The translations under genes and the position numbers were made by a program. The notes under the pieces are model-generated. The model searched no databases. It saw only the letters and a list, made by a program, of their open reading frames with translations, and was not told the DNA's origin. This document shows positions 9,706 through 19,137 of a stretch of 64,000 nt of DNA, one piece after another. Origin of the DNA: Clostridium sartagoforme (lineage in GTDB: Bacteria > Bacillota > Clostridia > Clostridiales > Clostridiaceae); NCBI RefSeq assembly GCF_004794105.1, contig NZ_SRYR01000001.1, forward strand, positions 1,475,768 through 1,539,767. The letters run 5' to 3'. Positions within the stretch are counted from its first letter, which is position 1; each line of letters starts with the position of its first letter.

Positions 9706-9825
9706 AGACTGACACTCCTTTATGCATACCAACTATACTTTACATCTTATTTTAATCTACACTATACTTTATCATTATAAATAAAATAATTCAACTTCTA
9801 CAACTTATATATGTAAACATTCTAT

Positions 9826-9866
9826 ACAAAAACTAAAGAGTTCCCTCAAGTATTTCTTGAGGCAAC
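9826..9866 (-). terminator. Terminator of the degV-like gene
   Basis: 11-bp stem (9840-9850 with 9856-9866, one mismatch, loop of 5), then TCTTTAGTTTTTG on the minus strand. Confidence 0.8.
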
Positions 9867-9909
9867 CCTTTTCTTATTCTTATTATGTTAAAAGTTAAAT
9901 AATGTTTTC

Positions 9910-10776
9910 TTATCTAGAATCTCCTATAAAGAATAATGCCATTGTTCCAGGCCCTGAGTGACTTCCAATTACCGGTCCAACATTATTTATAATAACATCT
10001 TTTACTTTAATTTCACTAGTTATTAATCCCTTTAGATGTTCTGCTTCTTCTAAGCAGTCTCCATGACTAATAAATATAATCTGCTCCTCAGGATTAACAA
10101 TTCTCTCAACTATCTTTTCCTGTAATACTTTAATAGATTTTTTTCTACCCTTAACTTTAGATACAGGTGTAAGTCTACCTTCATCATCTACATGCATTAT
10201 AGGCTTTATACTTAACATTGTTCCCACTATAGCAACAGAGCTTGAAACTCTACCACCTCTTTTTAAGTGATTTAAATCATCAACAGTAAACCAGTGATTT
10301 ACTCTTAACTTGTTTTCTTCAATCCAATTTACTATTTCCTCTTTACCTTTTCCTTCTTTAAGCATTTTAGATGCATAATAAACTAATAATCCTAGTCCCA
10401 TAGATGCACTTTTCGAATCTATAATTGTAATATCAGCATTTTCATTATCTAATTTAATATTTTCCATTGCTAATCTCGCACTATTAACACATCCACTTAA
10501 AGCTGATGAAAATCCTATATATATTATCGAATATCCATCATTAACATACTTTTGGAATCTTTCTTGGAACTCTCCAACATTGGCTTGAGATGTTGTTGGC
10601 ATTTCTCCATTTCTAATAAGCCTATAAAAATCTTTATAGTTTATACTTTCACCTAAGTCATCTGGAATTTCTTCCCCCTTAAGATTTACTCTAAGGGACA
10701 TAACTTGAATATTATTTTCTTTTACAAAGTTAATGGGTAAATCACAGCATGAGTCTGTAAATATTATTGTCTTCAT
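9910..10776 (-). CDS. DegV family fatty-acid-binding protein
   Basis: 288 aa EDD-fold protein. Family marks: N-terminal TDSCCDLP, the lipid-carboxylate-binding TTSQANVGEF near residue 61, DSKSASMGLGLL and ISHGDCLEEA. DegV/FakB proteins bind a fatty acid for phosphorylation by the kinase FakA; no fakA is in this window, and whether this copy acts as FakB is inference. Monocistronic with its own terminator. Confidence 0.9.
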   Translation of the reverse strand: MKTIIFTDSCCDLPINFVKENNIQVMSLRVNLKGEEIPDDLGESINYKDFYRLIRNGEMPTTSQANVGEFQERFQKYVNDGYSIIYIGFSSALSGCVNSARLAMENIKLDNENADITIIDSKSASMGLGLLVYYASKMLKEGKGKEEIVNWIEENKLRVNHWFTVDDLNHLKRGGRVSSSVAIVGTMLSIKPIMHVDDEGRLTPVSKVKGRKKSIKVLQEKIVERIVNPEEQIIFISHGDCLEEAEHLKGLITSEIKVKDVIINNVGPVIGSHSGPGTMALFFIGDSR

Positions 10777-10858
10777 TATTCCCCTCCTATCTTTATCGCT
10801 ATATCTTATACTATAATTATATTACTATTACGAAATAATTCCATAGTCTAATAATATT

Positions 10859-12010
10859 TTATTTTGCTTCTTCCTTACTTTGCCTAGATATATTAAGCAA
10901 TATACCTATTGCCCCTAAATTAAAGACCAAGGAGGTTCCACCATAGCTGATAAAAGGCATTGGCACACCTGTTACTGGCATTGAACCTGTAACAACTGCA
11001 ATATTTATTATTGCTTGAATTGCTATTACTGATATTATTCCAATAGAAATCAAGAATCCGTAGTTATCCCTAGCTTTAATAGCTATTGAAACTCCTTTAA
11101 TAACAATAAACATAAATAATAAAACTATAAATGTACATCCAATAAGTCCAAGTTCCTCGCCAATAATTGCAAAAATAAAGTCATTATGAGGTTCAGGCAT
11201 AAAAAGAGCCTTTTGTCTTGAATTTCCAAGTCCTGAACCCAAAATTCCTCCAGAACCAAGAGCATAAAAAGATTGTATTAATTGATAACTTTTTCCTGAA
11301 GTATCTGCCCAAGGATCTAAAAATGATGTAAATCTATCTAATCTATAAGGTTGCAAATAAATTAAAAATCCTAATATTACAGCTCCTATTGGTACAAAAG
11401 AAAGTAAATGACTTAATTTTCCGCCTCCAACAAATATCATTACAACAGCAACCATCATTACAATTACTGTAATACTTAAATTTTTACCTGCAAGGATTAG
11501 CACTGCAAAAGAAGCAGCAATTCCTAAGTAAAATAGTGTTCCTTCCTTAAATTTCTTTATCTTATCTTTTCTTCTATCTATAAGTAAGGCAAGATAAAGA
11601 ACTAAAACATACTTTGCTAGTTCTGAAGGTTGGAAGGATAGAGGTCCGATCCTTATCCATCTTGTCGCTCCATTAAGATTAACTCCTAAAAATAGTACTA
11701 AAACTAAGGCTAGGAAGGTCCCCATCACTAAATATGGAGTCCATTTTTTATAAATATGATAGTCTATGGACATAGTTACTAACATTCCGCATATTCCAAC
11801 TATTGCCCATACGATTTCTTTAATAAAAAAGAAATCACTATTCTCCTTTTCATATAAGGCATAGTAAGAACTAGAGGAATATACCATAATAATACCTATG
11901 AAAAGTAGTATTAAAATTCCACATAGTAGCCCATAATCTATATCTTTCATCTTTATTCTTTTTTTTAGTTTTCTATGTCTTCTTTTACTTCCTCTACTAA
12001 CTGTATTCAT
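10859..12010 (-). CDS. ftsW: SEDS-family peptidoglycan glycosyltransferase, FtsW/SpoVE type
   Basis: 383 aa with ten predicted TM helices. Polymerises lipid II glycan strands together with a class B PBP. SEDS motifs: FQPSELAKYVLVLYLA, PHNDFIFAIIGEELG and VPMPFISYGGTSLV. The long basic N terminus (many K/R in residues 5-22) precedes the first TM. It lies 18 bases downstream of a SpoVD/FtsI-like PBP, its natural partner. FtsW (division) and SpoVE (spore cortex) cannot be told apart by sequence alone, and the symbol is tentative. Confidence 0.85.
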   Translation of the reverse strand: MNTVSRGSKRRHRKLKKRIKMKDIDYGLLCGILILLFIGIIMVYSSSSYYALYEKENSDFFFIKEIVWAIVGICGMLVTMSIDYHIYKKWTPYLVMGTFLALVLVLFLGVNLNGATRWIRIGPLSFQPSELAKYVLVLYLALLIDRRKDKIKKFKEGTLFYLGIAASFAVLILAGKNLSITVIVMMVAVVMIFVGGGKLSHLLSFVPIGAVILGFLIYLQPYRLDRFTSFLDPWADTSGKSYQLIQSFYALGSGGILGSGLGNSRQKALFMPEPHNDFIFAIIGEELGLIGCTFIVLLFMFIVIKGVSIAIKARDNYGFLISIGIISVIAIQAIINIAVVTGSMPVTGVPMPFISYGGTSLVFNLGAIGILLNISRQSKEEAK

Positions 12011-12028
12011 TTTTTCTCCTACTACCCA

Positions 12029-14230
12029 TTATTTTAAATTTAATTTAACTTTAGTTCCTTTTTCAATTAATTTACCTGATAATACATCTTGACTATCTAC
12101 TACACCAGTACCGTTAGCTTTATAAGTAATATTTAAACTATCTAATATTTTCATGGCTTCCTCTAAAGTTTTTCCTTTTAAATCTGGCATAATAAGTTTA
12201 TTTCCATCAGTATTATCATCTACTAAATTAACACTTATAGTAGAACCACTTTCCACTAATGATCCTGGATAAGGTTCCATACTATTTACCTTCTTAGTAG
12301 TTGATTCAACATCTATATTTAATCCACTTTCTTCTAAAATTTTCTTTGCTTCTTCTGTTGTTTTACCTCTTAATTCTGGCACAACAACTTTTTCCTTTTC
12401 ATTATATCTATCTGTATAAATTTGAGAATCTAAATAAGTAAATAACTCTCCTAATAAAGATTTTAAAAGTGGAGTTGTAACTGGCCCACCATAATATTGT
12501 CCATTACTAGGATTTACAACTTTTATATAAATAGTTACTTGAGGATCCTCTACAGGATATAAGGCTAGTACTGAAGCTATATATTTATCAGATGAATACC
12601 CCCCAACTACTGGATCTACAGTTTGAGCTGTACCAGTCTTACCACCTACTCTTCTTTCTGATCCCATCAATGTTCCACCTGGTTGTCCACCATTAATTGT
12701 TCTCTCTAAATAGTCTCTTAAAGTTGCTGTGGTTTCTTCTGATATAATATTTTCTTCAATAGTTGGCTTAAATACTTCATCTATTACTTTAGTACCATTT
12801 CCTGCATTATAACTTATATCTTTCATAATATGAGGTTGAATTAAATCTCCACCATTTGCTATAGCATTAAATGCTGTTAATAGTTGAAGGCTGTTTACAG
12901 TATTAGTTTGACCAAAAGCTATAGTTGCAAGGTCCATTTCACTAGCATCACTAACTGACTTTACAATTCCTTCTGATTCCTGTGGTAAATCAACTTTAGT
13001 AACTTGTCCAAAACCAAATTTATCAATATACTCCTTTAACTTTGGATACCCTATTCTAGATCCTAGCTCCATAAATCCAACATTACATGAATTTTGAAGA
13101 ATTTCAGGTAAGGTTTGAGTACCATGACCAGATAAATTCCAACATTTTATAGTTGTTGATCCAAACTTAACTCCACCATCACAATAGAAGGTATCATTTT
13201 CACTAGCTAGTCCTTCTTCTAATACTGCAGCCATTGTTATATTCTTAAATGTTGATCCTGGCTCAAAGGAATTGCTTACTGCATCATTCTTTAACATATT
13301 TTGAAGTTTTTCAGAATCATCAGCACCTTCAAACTTTTCATATTCATCATAAGGATTATTAGGATTAAAATCCGGCTTATTTGCCATAGCAAGTATTTCT
13401 CCGTTATGAGGATTCATTACTATTACATTTACTTCAGTAGCCTTATTATCAGTCAACGCCTTTCCAGCTACCTTTTCAGCCATTAATTGAATATTCTCAT
13501 CTATAGTTAAGGATACATTTTTTCCATCAACAGGATTAGCAAATTTAACTGTTTGGAAAGGTAACTCCTTAAGACTTCCATCTACCTCTGCTATTTTATA
13601 TCCCGGAATACCTGTTAGCTCTGAATCATACTGAAGTTCTACTCCATTTAATCCAACGTTATCAAAATTAACGCTACCTAAAGCATGAGCTAAGAAATTA
13701 TTATTTGGATAATACCTCTTAGGATTAATAGATATAACAACACCATATATTTTTAAATCTTTAATTCTATCAGCAACTTCCTTATCTATTCCCTTAACTA
13801 AAGTAGTTGTAGAAATTCTTACTCCCTCTTCATTTACCGGCTCTAACTTCTTCATGACTTCATCATAAGGTACTCCTGAGGCTTCAGATAATTTTCTTGC
13901 AACTTCTTCCTTAGTAGTCTTATTTTCTTCATCTTTAATATAAATATCTATTGCCTTTAAATCTAAATCTACTCTATAAACATCAATAGATGTTGCAAGT
14001 ATAGATCCATTCCTATCTGTTATATCTCCTCTATCGGCTGCAACTGTTACCTGAGAGTTCCATTGTCCTTGAGCCATATGCTTGTACTCTTTACTCCTAT
14101 AAATCATTATGTAGGTTAGTCTTCCTATAAGTGCTAGAAAAACCAAACATACTCCTATAGTTACATATAAAGCTCTTTCTCTTGAATTATTATTGTTTTT
14201 TTTAGTATTATTTTTAGTTCTTCCCTTCAT
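12029..14230 (-). CDS. Class B penicillin-binding protein with two PASTA domains, SpoVD/FtsI-like
   Basis: 733 aa from the ATG at 14230 (Shine-Dalgarno GGGGGT; six upstream in-frame codons discarded). A short cytosolic Lys/Asn-rich tail and one TM helix (about 18-42), then a dimerisation domain, then the transpeptidase domain with active-site S326-T-F-K329, S381-C-N and K531-T-G. Two PASTA domains follow (about 615-670 and 680-733). This matches SpoVD or PBP2B of sporulating Firmicutes. It crosslinks septal or cortex peptidoglycan with the SEDS protein encoded downstream. Repeat R1 copy B occupies the upstream region. Confidence 0.92.
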   Translation of the reverse strand: MKGRTKNNTKKNNNNSRERALYVTIGVCLVFLALIGRLTYIMIYRSKEYKHMAQGQWNSQVTVAADRGDITDRNGSILATSIDVYRVDLDLKAIDIYIKDEENKTTKEEVARKLSEASGVPYDEVMKKLEPVNEEGVRISTTTLVKGIDKEVADRIKDLKIYGVVISINPKRYYPNNNFLAHALGSVNFDNVGLNGVELQYDSELTGIPGYKIAEVDGSLKELPFQTVKFANPVDGKNVSLTIDENIQLMAEKVAGKALTDNKATEVNVIVMNPHNGEILAMANKPDFNPNNPYDEYEKFEGADDSEKLQNMLKNDAVSNSFEPGSTFKNITMAAVLEEGLASENDTFYCDGGVKFGSTTIKCWNLSGHGTQTLPEILQNSCNVGFMELGSRIGYPKLKEYIDKFGFGQVTKVDLPQESEGIVKSVSDASEMDLATIAFGQTNTVNSLQLLTAFNAIANGGDLIQPHIMKDISYNAGNGTKVIDEVFKPTIEENIISEETTATLRDYLERTINGGQPGGTLMGSERRVGGKTGTAQTVDPVVGGYSSDKYIASVLALYPVEDPQVTIYIKVVNPSNGQYYGGPVTTPLLKSLLGELFTYLDSQIYTDRYNEKEKVVVPELRGKTTEEAKKILEESGLNIDVESTTKKVNSMEPYPGSLVESGSTISVNLVDDNTDGNKLIMPDLKGKTLEEAMKILDSLNITYKANGTGVVDSQDVLSGKLIEKGTKVKLNLK

Positions 14231-14311
14231 AATAAACCCCCATGGCACATTCTTCTATTTTCATAGGTTGTACTATTAATTATATCAAATAGAAATTAAT
14301 TATGTAAATCA

Positions 14312-14516
14312 GTATATATATGTTTCAATAATTAATTTACATTTTAAGCATCTATATTATTTGGCGTGAAAAATAATTAAAAGTGTAAATTACATTAATT
14401 GAAAGCTGCGATTTTTTAATTTTTATATAAGTTGATTCTGTATTAGCTTAACTGAAATATTTTTTATATGAACTAATTTAATAAAATATAAAAACTTTAT
14501 TACAACTTATATAATA
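14312..14516 (+). repeat. Interspersed repeat R1, copy B
   Basis: Aligns over about 200 bp with copy A (964-1166). TATATATGTTTCAATAA, TACATTTTAAG, ATTGAAAGC and TTTAATTTTTATATAAG are conserved, and mismatches are spread evenly. Lies between a terminator and the SpoVD-like gene. Confidence 0.75.
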
Positions 14517-14543
14517 AAATAATGGGCTGCCAAAAGACAGCCC
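14509..14543 (-). terminator. Terminator downstream of msrB
   Basis: GGGCTGTC-TTTT-GGCAGCCC hairpin (8-bp stem with one mismatch, 14524-14543), followed on the minus strand by ATTATTTTATTATA. Confidence 0.65.
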
Positions 14544-14658
14544 TCTGCAATTAGCAGTTAAGGAAGTAATTTATTCTAAATTACTAAAAAGTATAAATAT
14601 TATAGATATACCATACTTTTTTATAGTTCTTTTAGGCTATAAAATCTTTAAATACAAA

Positions 14659-15105
14659 TTACTTATTCAATAGTGGTAGATACTCTTCATATCCTTCTTC
14701 TTTCATTTTATCTTTTGGGATAAATTTTAATGAAGCAGAATTTATACAATATCTAAGTCCACCTAGCTCTTCAGGCCCATCACAAAATACATGTCCTAAG
14801 TGAGAATCAGAGTTTTCACTTCTTACCTCAGTTCTAATCATACCATGGCTTGAGTCCATCTTTTCTTTGATTAGTTTTCTATCTATAGGCTTTGAAAAAG
14901 CTGGCCAGCCACATCCTGAATCAAATTTATCAGTAGATACAAATAAAGGCTCTAATGATACAACATCAACATAAATACCTTCTTCAAAATGATCAAAATA
15001 CTCATTAGTATAAGGTGCTTCAGTTGCACTTTCTTGAGTAACTTTATATTGTAATTCAGTTAATTTCTCTTTAAGCTCTTCTTTACTATATTTTTTCAAT
15101 TCCAT
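14659..15105 (-). CDS. msrB: Peptide-methionine (R)-S-oxide reductase MsrB
   Basis: Reduces methionine-R-sulfoxide in proteins. 148 aa. Motifs: [28 protein letters not shown] and the catalytic [11 protein letters not shown] near residue 118. The CxxC zinc pairs found in many MsrB proteins are not seen, so this is probably the zinc-free type. Alone, without msrA nearby. Confidence 0.95.
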   Translation of the reverse strand: MELKKYSKEELKEKLTELQYKVTQESATEAPYTNEYFDHFEEGIYVDVVSLEPLFVSTDKFDSGCGWPAFSKPIDRKLIKEKMDSSHGMIRTEVRSENSDSHLGHVFCDGPEELGGLRYCINSASLKFIPKDKMKEEGYEEYLPLLNK

Positions 15106-15147
15106 CCCTCCATTATATCTATATTATAAATACATTATCAACTTTGT

Positions 15148-15528
15148 CTATCTATTCTTAGTTACGAATATTCTTTTTACCACAACTTGAGGTGGATTAG
15201 ACTTAGTCATAGCTTCAGATAGTCTCATGTAAACTAAATCACCTTTTTGAAGATCTATATTTTCCTTTTTATCATTTAAGGAATTCATAATTTTAGTTTC
15301 TTCATTTACAATTCCAACTATTGTAGTCTTTCCTACTTCTACTCCCTTAATATAACCTTCAACAGTTATTCTAGTTGATTTTCCATCTTCATCCTTTTGT
15401 ATATCGGTTATTTCACCAATAAATAAAGGGCTTTTGCTATTAATCCCTTTTTCCGGATTGGCTCCTATCATAACAAATGAACAAACTAATAATGAAAATA
15501 TCACTATTAATGACTTTTTAAATTTCAT
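15148..15528 (-). CDS. Small secreted protein of unknown function
   Basis: 126 aa. A clear signal peptide (KFKK, then a hydrophobic run to about residue 22) precedes a mature part of roughly 100 aa rich in beta-strand pattern (ITRITVEGYIKGVEVGKTTIVGIV). Its even hydrophobic spacing suggests a small OB-like barrel, which is inference. No cysteine in the mature part and no lipobox (position 16 is a Cys inside the hydrophobic core). I do not recognise the family. Between msrB and a DNA glycosylase gene, with separate spacing. Confidence 0.65.
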   Translation of the reverse strand: MKFKKSLIVIFSLLVCSFVMIGANPEKGINSKSPLFIGEITDIQKDEDGKSTRITVEGYIKGVEVGKTTIVGIVNEETKIMNSLNDKKENIDLQKGDLVYMRLSEAMTKSNPPQVVVKRIFVTKNR

Positions 15529-15598
15529 AAAAGTACCTCCTTATAAAATAATCACTAATAGTTTTGTCCTTATCATTATATTTATGCATATTTATATT

Positions 15599-16210
15599 TT
15601 ACTTTTTAGAAACGTACATATTATCTTTAATATAAAATCTCCATGGAAAATCCTTTGCTTCTTCCGCATAATCTATCCCTATCCTTGTAGTCTCAACTAT
15701 TTCAAAATTTTTATTTGGATTGGATTCTATATATAGGATTCCTTCTTTATAAAACTCCATATAATTCTCTTTTTTTGTAATATTTAATGCAGTACAAAGT
15801 TTAGAAGGTCCATTAGTTAAATTTTTCTTTTGGCTTTTTGTTAATTCATCATAACTTTTATTAAACCTAACATTAGATAAGTAATCTAAATTATCTATAG
15901 GCTCTACTGCCCTAATTAATACAGCTTCTGGCTCATCTTTTATATTAGTTACTATATTTAAGCAATGGTAAAGTCCATAAATAAAATATACATAAGCAAT
16001 TCCACCTTCTTCAAAAAGAGGTTTTGTTCTTTCAGTTTTCTTATAATTATATGCATGGCAAGCTTTATCTGAGGCTCCAATATAACTTTCAGTCTCAACT
16101 ATTATTGATTTAATCCTTCTCCCATCTACTTCTCTAACTAAGTAATCTCCTAGTATTTCCTTTGCAACAGTAAGAGCATCCCTTTGATAAAAGTCTTTTT
16201 CTATAATCAT
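15599..16210 (-). CDS. DNA-3-methyladenine glycosylase, AAG/MPG type
   Basis: 203 aa monofunctional base-excision glycosylase removing alkylated purines. Family blocks: [26 protein letters not shown] (E of VETE is the catalytic glutamate), [35 protein letters not shown] and [12 protein letters not shown]. Full length for the family. Monocistronic; Shine-Dalgarno AAGGAGG ahead of the start. Confidence 0.95.
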   Translation of the reverse strand: MIIEKDFYQRDALTVAKEILGDYLVREVDGRRIKSIIVETESYIGASDKACHAYNYKKTERTKPLFEEGGIAYVYFIYGLYHCLNIVTNIKDEPEAVLIRAVEPIDNLDYLSNVRFNKSYDELTKSQKKNLTNGPSKLCTALNITKKENYMEFYKEGILYIESNPNKNFEIVETTRIGIDYAEEAKDFPWRFYIKDNMYVSKK

Positions 16211-16414
16211 AAATCCTCCTTATAATTATATAAGTTTATTTTTAACATATACATTTCAGCCATCTTTAATAAAATATAAACTACAGAGAAGCGAGAGCCT
16301 TTATTCTTAACATCTAAGTTTTAGCCATACACTCATTAATTAAATATAGATATTATTGCACCTTATATCTTATTATACTATAATATTTGCTTTTAAAACC
16401 TTACAATTCTTTTA

Positions 16415-16463
16415 CATATAAATAAAGCAAGAAAATAGAGCCCTAAAGCTCTATTTTCTTGCT
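16415..16463 (-). terminator. Strong terminator overlapping the stop of the DUF3784 gene
   Basis: Perfect 16-bp stem (16426-16441 with 16448-16463), then TTTATTTATATG on the minus strand. The 5' arm overlaps the stop codon of the upstream gene. Confidence 0.9.
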
Positions 16464-17166
16464 ATTTTAGATTGTTTAATACTTCTAAGGTTTTATCCTT
16501 ATCTTTATAATTAATAAAAACAACTTTATCCTTTGAAGTTATTTTTATAAAGGGCCCCTCTTTGCTTTGTATATAAAGCTTTACCTTTTCTCCATTTTCT
16601 AATTTAAAATCGCCTTTTTTATTTATTCCATCACTATATCCGTTAGTTCTACTAGATATTTTAGGCAAATTTTCTATTGACTCTATTTCTGTTATATCAA
16701 TCTTTTTAATAGATGTTCCATAACTTCCATCAATTAATATAGAACTATCTGTAATATTTATTTCATTAGGTTCACTTCCTAAAGAAAAAGTTATTATAAT
16801 AACTGAAAAAGTAATAAAAGCAACTACTGCTAAAACTACTAACTCAGCTTTACTTTTCTTATTATGATCAAACTTTTGAAGATAAAAAATATACCCAAAA
16901 ATCACAACTATTAATATTACAGTAAGTGGCATTATAGAAAAGTTAAAATATCCTGTTATAATTCCACCAAAAAATAAAAATGCTGAAATAATATAACACA
17001 TTCTAGCCATATGTTTAGCTAGTTTTTCAACTTCAATATTTTCTTTTTCAACCTTAGAAGCAGTATTATATCCTGATATAAGCCAATAACATTTATATTT
17101 ACTTATAGCTACTCCAATTAATATAAATACCAAACTTACTATTGATAATATAATTATTGGAATCAT
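16462..17166 (-). CDS. Membrane protein with N-terminal DUF3784-like region
   Basis: 234 aa. Four TM segments (about 2-22, 55-75, 78-92, 105-128); the part from KYKCYWLISGYNTASKVEKENI resembles DUF3784. A C-terminal extracellular or cytosolic beta-rich domain (about 135-234) looks like a bacterial PH-type domain (SIKKIDITEIESIENLP, then FKLENGEKVKLYIQSKEGPFIKI), which is inference. Function unknown. Followed by a strong terminator overlapping its own stop codon. Confidence 0.7.
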   Translation of the reverse strand: MIPIIILSIVSLVFILIGVAISKYKCYWLISGYNTASKVEKENIEVEKLAKHMARMCYIISAFLFFGGIITGYFNFSIMPLTVILIVVIFGYIFYLQKFDHNKKSKAELVVLAVVAFITFSVIIITFSLGSEPNEINITDSSILIDGSYGTSIKKIDITEIESIENLPKISSRTNGYSDGINKKGDFKLENGEKVKLYIQSKEGPFIKITSKDKVVFINYKDKDKTLEVLNNLK

Positions 17167-17258
17167 AGAAATCCACTCCTTTAAAGTTAAAAACCACCTC
17201 TTATAAGGTTAATTATATCACTTTAGGTGATTAAGTCAATATCTTTTTAGAATATGAT

Positions 17259-17465
17259 TTACCATTCTATTGTTAGAACATTAACATCCTCTTTTGTAAA
17301 TGAAACCCTATACCCTTCATAAATTAACCATGATAATAATTCTTTTTGTATTTCTTCATCATTACAGACTAAAATAGCTGATACCTTGTTTATATTAACC
17401 TCTTTAGCATAATTAATATTATCTAAAAGCTTTCTTTTATGATCTTTTAATACCTCTATATCCAT
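17259..17465 (-). CDS. 68-aa protein of unknown function
   Basis: Short but probably real: a fair Shine-Dalgarno (GGGAGATGGAG) just upstream of the ATG and neighbour-like codon use. The predicted fold is alpha-beta (a helix rich in K/D/N, a strand SAILVC, a helix QKELLSWLIYEGY, a strand), without recognisable motifs. It lies downstream of the NTPase-LexA fusion gene but is separated from it by two terminators. No function proposed. Confidence 0.5.
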   Translation of the reverse strand: MDIEVLKDHKRKLLDNINYAKEVNINKVSAILVCNDEEIQKELLSWLIYEGYRVSFTKEDVNVLTIEW

Positions 17466-17524
17466 TTCTCCATCTCCCTTCCCTTAATATTATTCATATC
17501 TGTATATTTATATGTAAATTATTT

Positions 17525-17556
17525 AATAAAAAAAATACCACCCATAAGGTAGTATT
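17525..17556 (-). terminator. Terminator hairpin upstream of the 68-aa gene
   Basis: 9-bp stem (17534-17542 with 17548-17556, one mismatch), then eight T on the minus strand. Second of two terminators behind the NTPase-LexA fusion gene. Confidence 0.75.
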
Positions 17557-17611
17557 AATAGAAAATATCTAATTAAAAAATTGAAATTTAATGAAACAAT
17601 TTATTTAAAGC

Positions 17612-17653
17612 AAAAAAGATATAGGATAGTTATTACACTGTCTATCCTATATC
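17612..17653 (-). terminator. Terminator of the NTPase-LexA fusion gene
   Basis: Perfect 12-bp stem (17618-17629 with 17642-17653), then six T on the minus strand (17617-17612). Confidence 0.88.
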
Positions 17654-17677
17654 TATATTATTTTATTTACCAATAAG

Positions 17678-19096
17678 CTAATTGTTTTTTATTACTCCAA
17701 TTGCTACTCCTAATATATTAACATCTCTATTCGATAATTCTATAGGTGAATATAATGAGTTAGCTGGCATAAGTTTTGGAGTTTCACTATTTAAATTTAA
17801 TGTCTTTAATGTAGCCTCTCCATCTAAATTAGCTGCAACTATATCATTATGGTTAGCTGTAGCCTGTTTTTTAATTACTACTAAATCACCATTACAGATA
17901 TTTTTATCAACCATGGAGTCACCCTTAACTCTTAGAATAAATGTTTCTTTTCCTTTTTCAAGCCAATATTTAGGTAAGTAGAAATTACCTTCAATATTAT
18001 CATTTATTTCTATTGGGTTACCAGCTGCTATATTATTAAACATAGGAATGTCTAATAATTCATCCTCGTTGAAAATAACATTATTTTCTTCTAATAATTC
18101 CTTCGAATTAGAAGCAGTATCTATATTGAAGTCAACAACTTCCTTATTTCTAAGATTAATATATTGATACTTTTCTATAGTATTAATTTCTTTTTTCTTA
18201 CTTTCGAATTTTAATTTAAAGTTGAAGGTTTTTCCTTTTATATCAAAGCCTAAGGAGTTAAATTTTCTTCCCTTAATCATCCAAGAATTTTCCTTAGTAT
18301 TAAGCTCACTATTTAAAATTAGAATAAAAGAAGAGTAAGTTTTTTCATTATATATAGCTTTTACTAAGTCTATTTCAGCCTTGGTTAACTTTTCAGTATC
18401 ATCTAATATTATATGACTATATATTCCACTAAGCTTTTTTACATATTGTAATGCAAATAATACATGATCATATTCATCTATTCTATTACTTGAATATAAC
18501 TTTTCATTATACATTTCCTTAAGGCTATAAATCCCTTCACGAGTATAAGAAGACTTTTTTATTATTCCTTTTCTGCCTTTTCTATCAACTTTTAAATATT
18601 CTTCTAAGGAGAAATTACTTGCTTTTATCCATAGAATTTCATCTAATAAGAATTCATAAGAAGCTTTTTTTATAAATTTTGATTTCTTATAAAATCCTTC
18701 TATATATTCTTTTAAATCTTCTAATACCTTTAATGCTTCTCTTCTATGTATATTATTAAATGCTTGTCCTTTTTCTCTTCCATAAGCATTATAATATGTA
18801 TTAACAAGTTCTTCTAATGTTATAATTTCCACTCTGTTTTTATCTAAAGAAAATAATGAGTAAAAATAATTCTCCTTACTTTCACTATTATATAATTCCT
18901 TAGCCTTAAAGTTTTTACTATGGCTAGAAGTAATAAATACTATTTTATCTTCTTCATAAAGACAATAGTTATTTTCTAAGTTTAATAATTTATAAATTGA
19001 AGCAGTACTTTTCCCTGTATTTTCTTTTCCCTTTAGTATTTGATATCCTGATGATTTATTATTAATAAACCTTTTTTGGTATTTTGTAAGTTCCAC
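17678..19096 (-). CDS. P-loop NTPase (helicase 1A-like) fused to a LexA/S24 autopeptidase domain
   Basis: 472 aa with two parts. Residues 1-290 resemble domain 1A/1B of a UvrD-type superfamily 1 helicase: Q-motif-like LTKYQ, Walker A G23-KENT-GKS30, a Walker B-like LDDTE at 231-235 (helicases have DEAQ/DEAD), but no recognisable domain 2 motifs. Residues 350-472 are a LexA-type peptidase: Ala358-Gly359 cleavage site (IAAGNPIE), Ser394 in VKGDSMVD, Lys431 in DGEATLKTL. The Ser-Lys distance of 37 equals that of E. coli LexA (119/156). No helix-turn-helix is seen, so it is not a classical LexA. I infer a DNA-damage- or RecA-triggered self-cleaving ATPase. A strong promoter and tandem terminators flank it. 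Confidence 0.8.
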   Translation of the reverse strand: MELTKYQKRFINNKSSGYQILKGKENTGKSTASIYKLLNLENNYCLYEEDKIVFITSSHSKNFKAKELYNSESKENYFYSLFSLDKNRVEIITLEELVNTYYNAYGREKGQAFNNIHRREALKVLEDLKEYIEGFYKKSKFIKKASYEFLLDEILWIKASNFSLEEYLKVDRKGRKGIIKKSSYTREGIYSLKEMYNEKLYSSNRIDEYDHVLFALQYVKKLSGIYSHIILDDTEKLTKAEIDLVKAIYNEKTYSSFILILNSELNTKENSWMIKGRKFNSLGFDIKGKTFNFKLKFESKKKEINTIEKYQYINLRNKEVVDFNIDTASNSKELLEENNVIFNEDELLDIPMFNNIAAGNPIEINDNIEGNFYLPKYWLEKGKETFILRVKGDSMVDKNICNGDLVVIKKQATANHNDIVAANLDGEATLKTLNLNSETPKLMPANSLYSPIELSNRDVNILGVAIGVIKNN

Positions 19097-19137
19097 ATTT
19101 TCACCGCCCTATCTTCTGTATATTTAAATGTATTTTA

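Larger units (their letters stand above)
14231..14658. other. Intergenic region msrB-PBP: repeat R1 copy B, hairpin, R2 fragment
   Basis: A 428-base gap with no gene. Contents from the msrB side: a stretch (14544-14600) containing GCAGTTAAGGAAGTAATTT and a short inverted ATTACT that resemble repeat R2 at 50460-50500; a terminator hairpin (14524-14543); repeat R1 copy B (14312-14516). The PBP promoter must lie in or beside the repeat. Confidence 0.65.

Noticed and set aside
9705..9800. SOS (LexA) box upstream of ruvA
   Set aside because: No GAAC-N4-GTTC type palindrome is visible in the upstream 100 bases.
16228..16355. Imperfect 50-bp tandem repeat (TTTATTNTTAACAT...TTNNAGCCAT) upstream of the glycosylase gene
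   Set aside because: Only about two weakly matching units in AT-rich DNA; not strong enough to list as a repeat.
17678..19096. Calling this gene lexA
   Set aside because: There is no helix-turn-helix; the N-terminal part is a P-loop NTPase, and a classical lexA would be about 200 aa.
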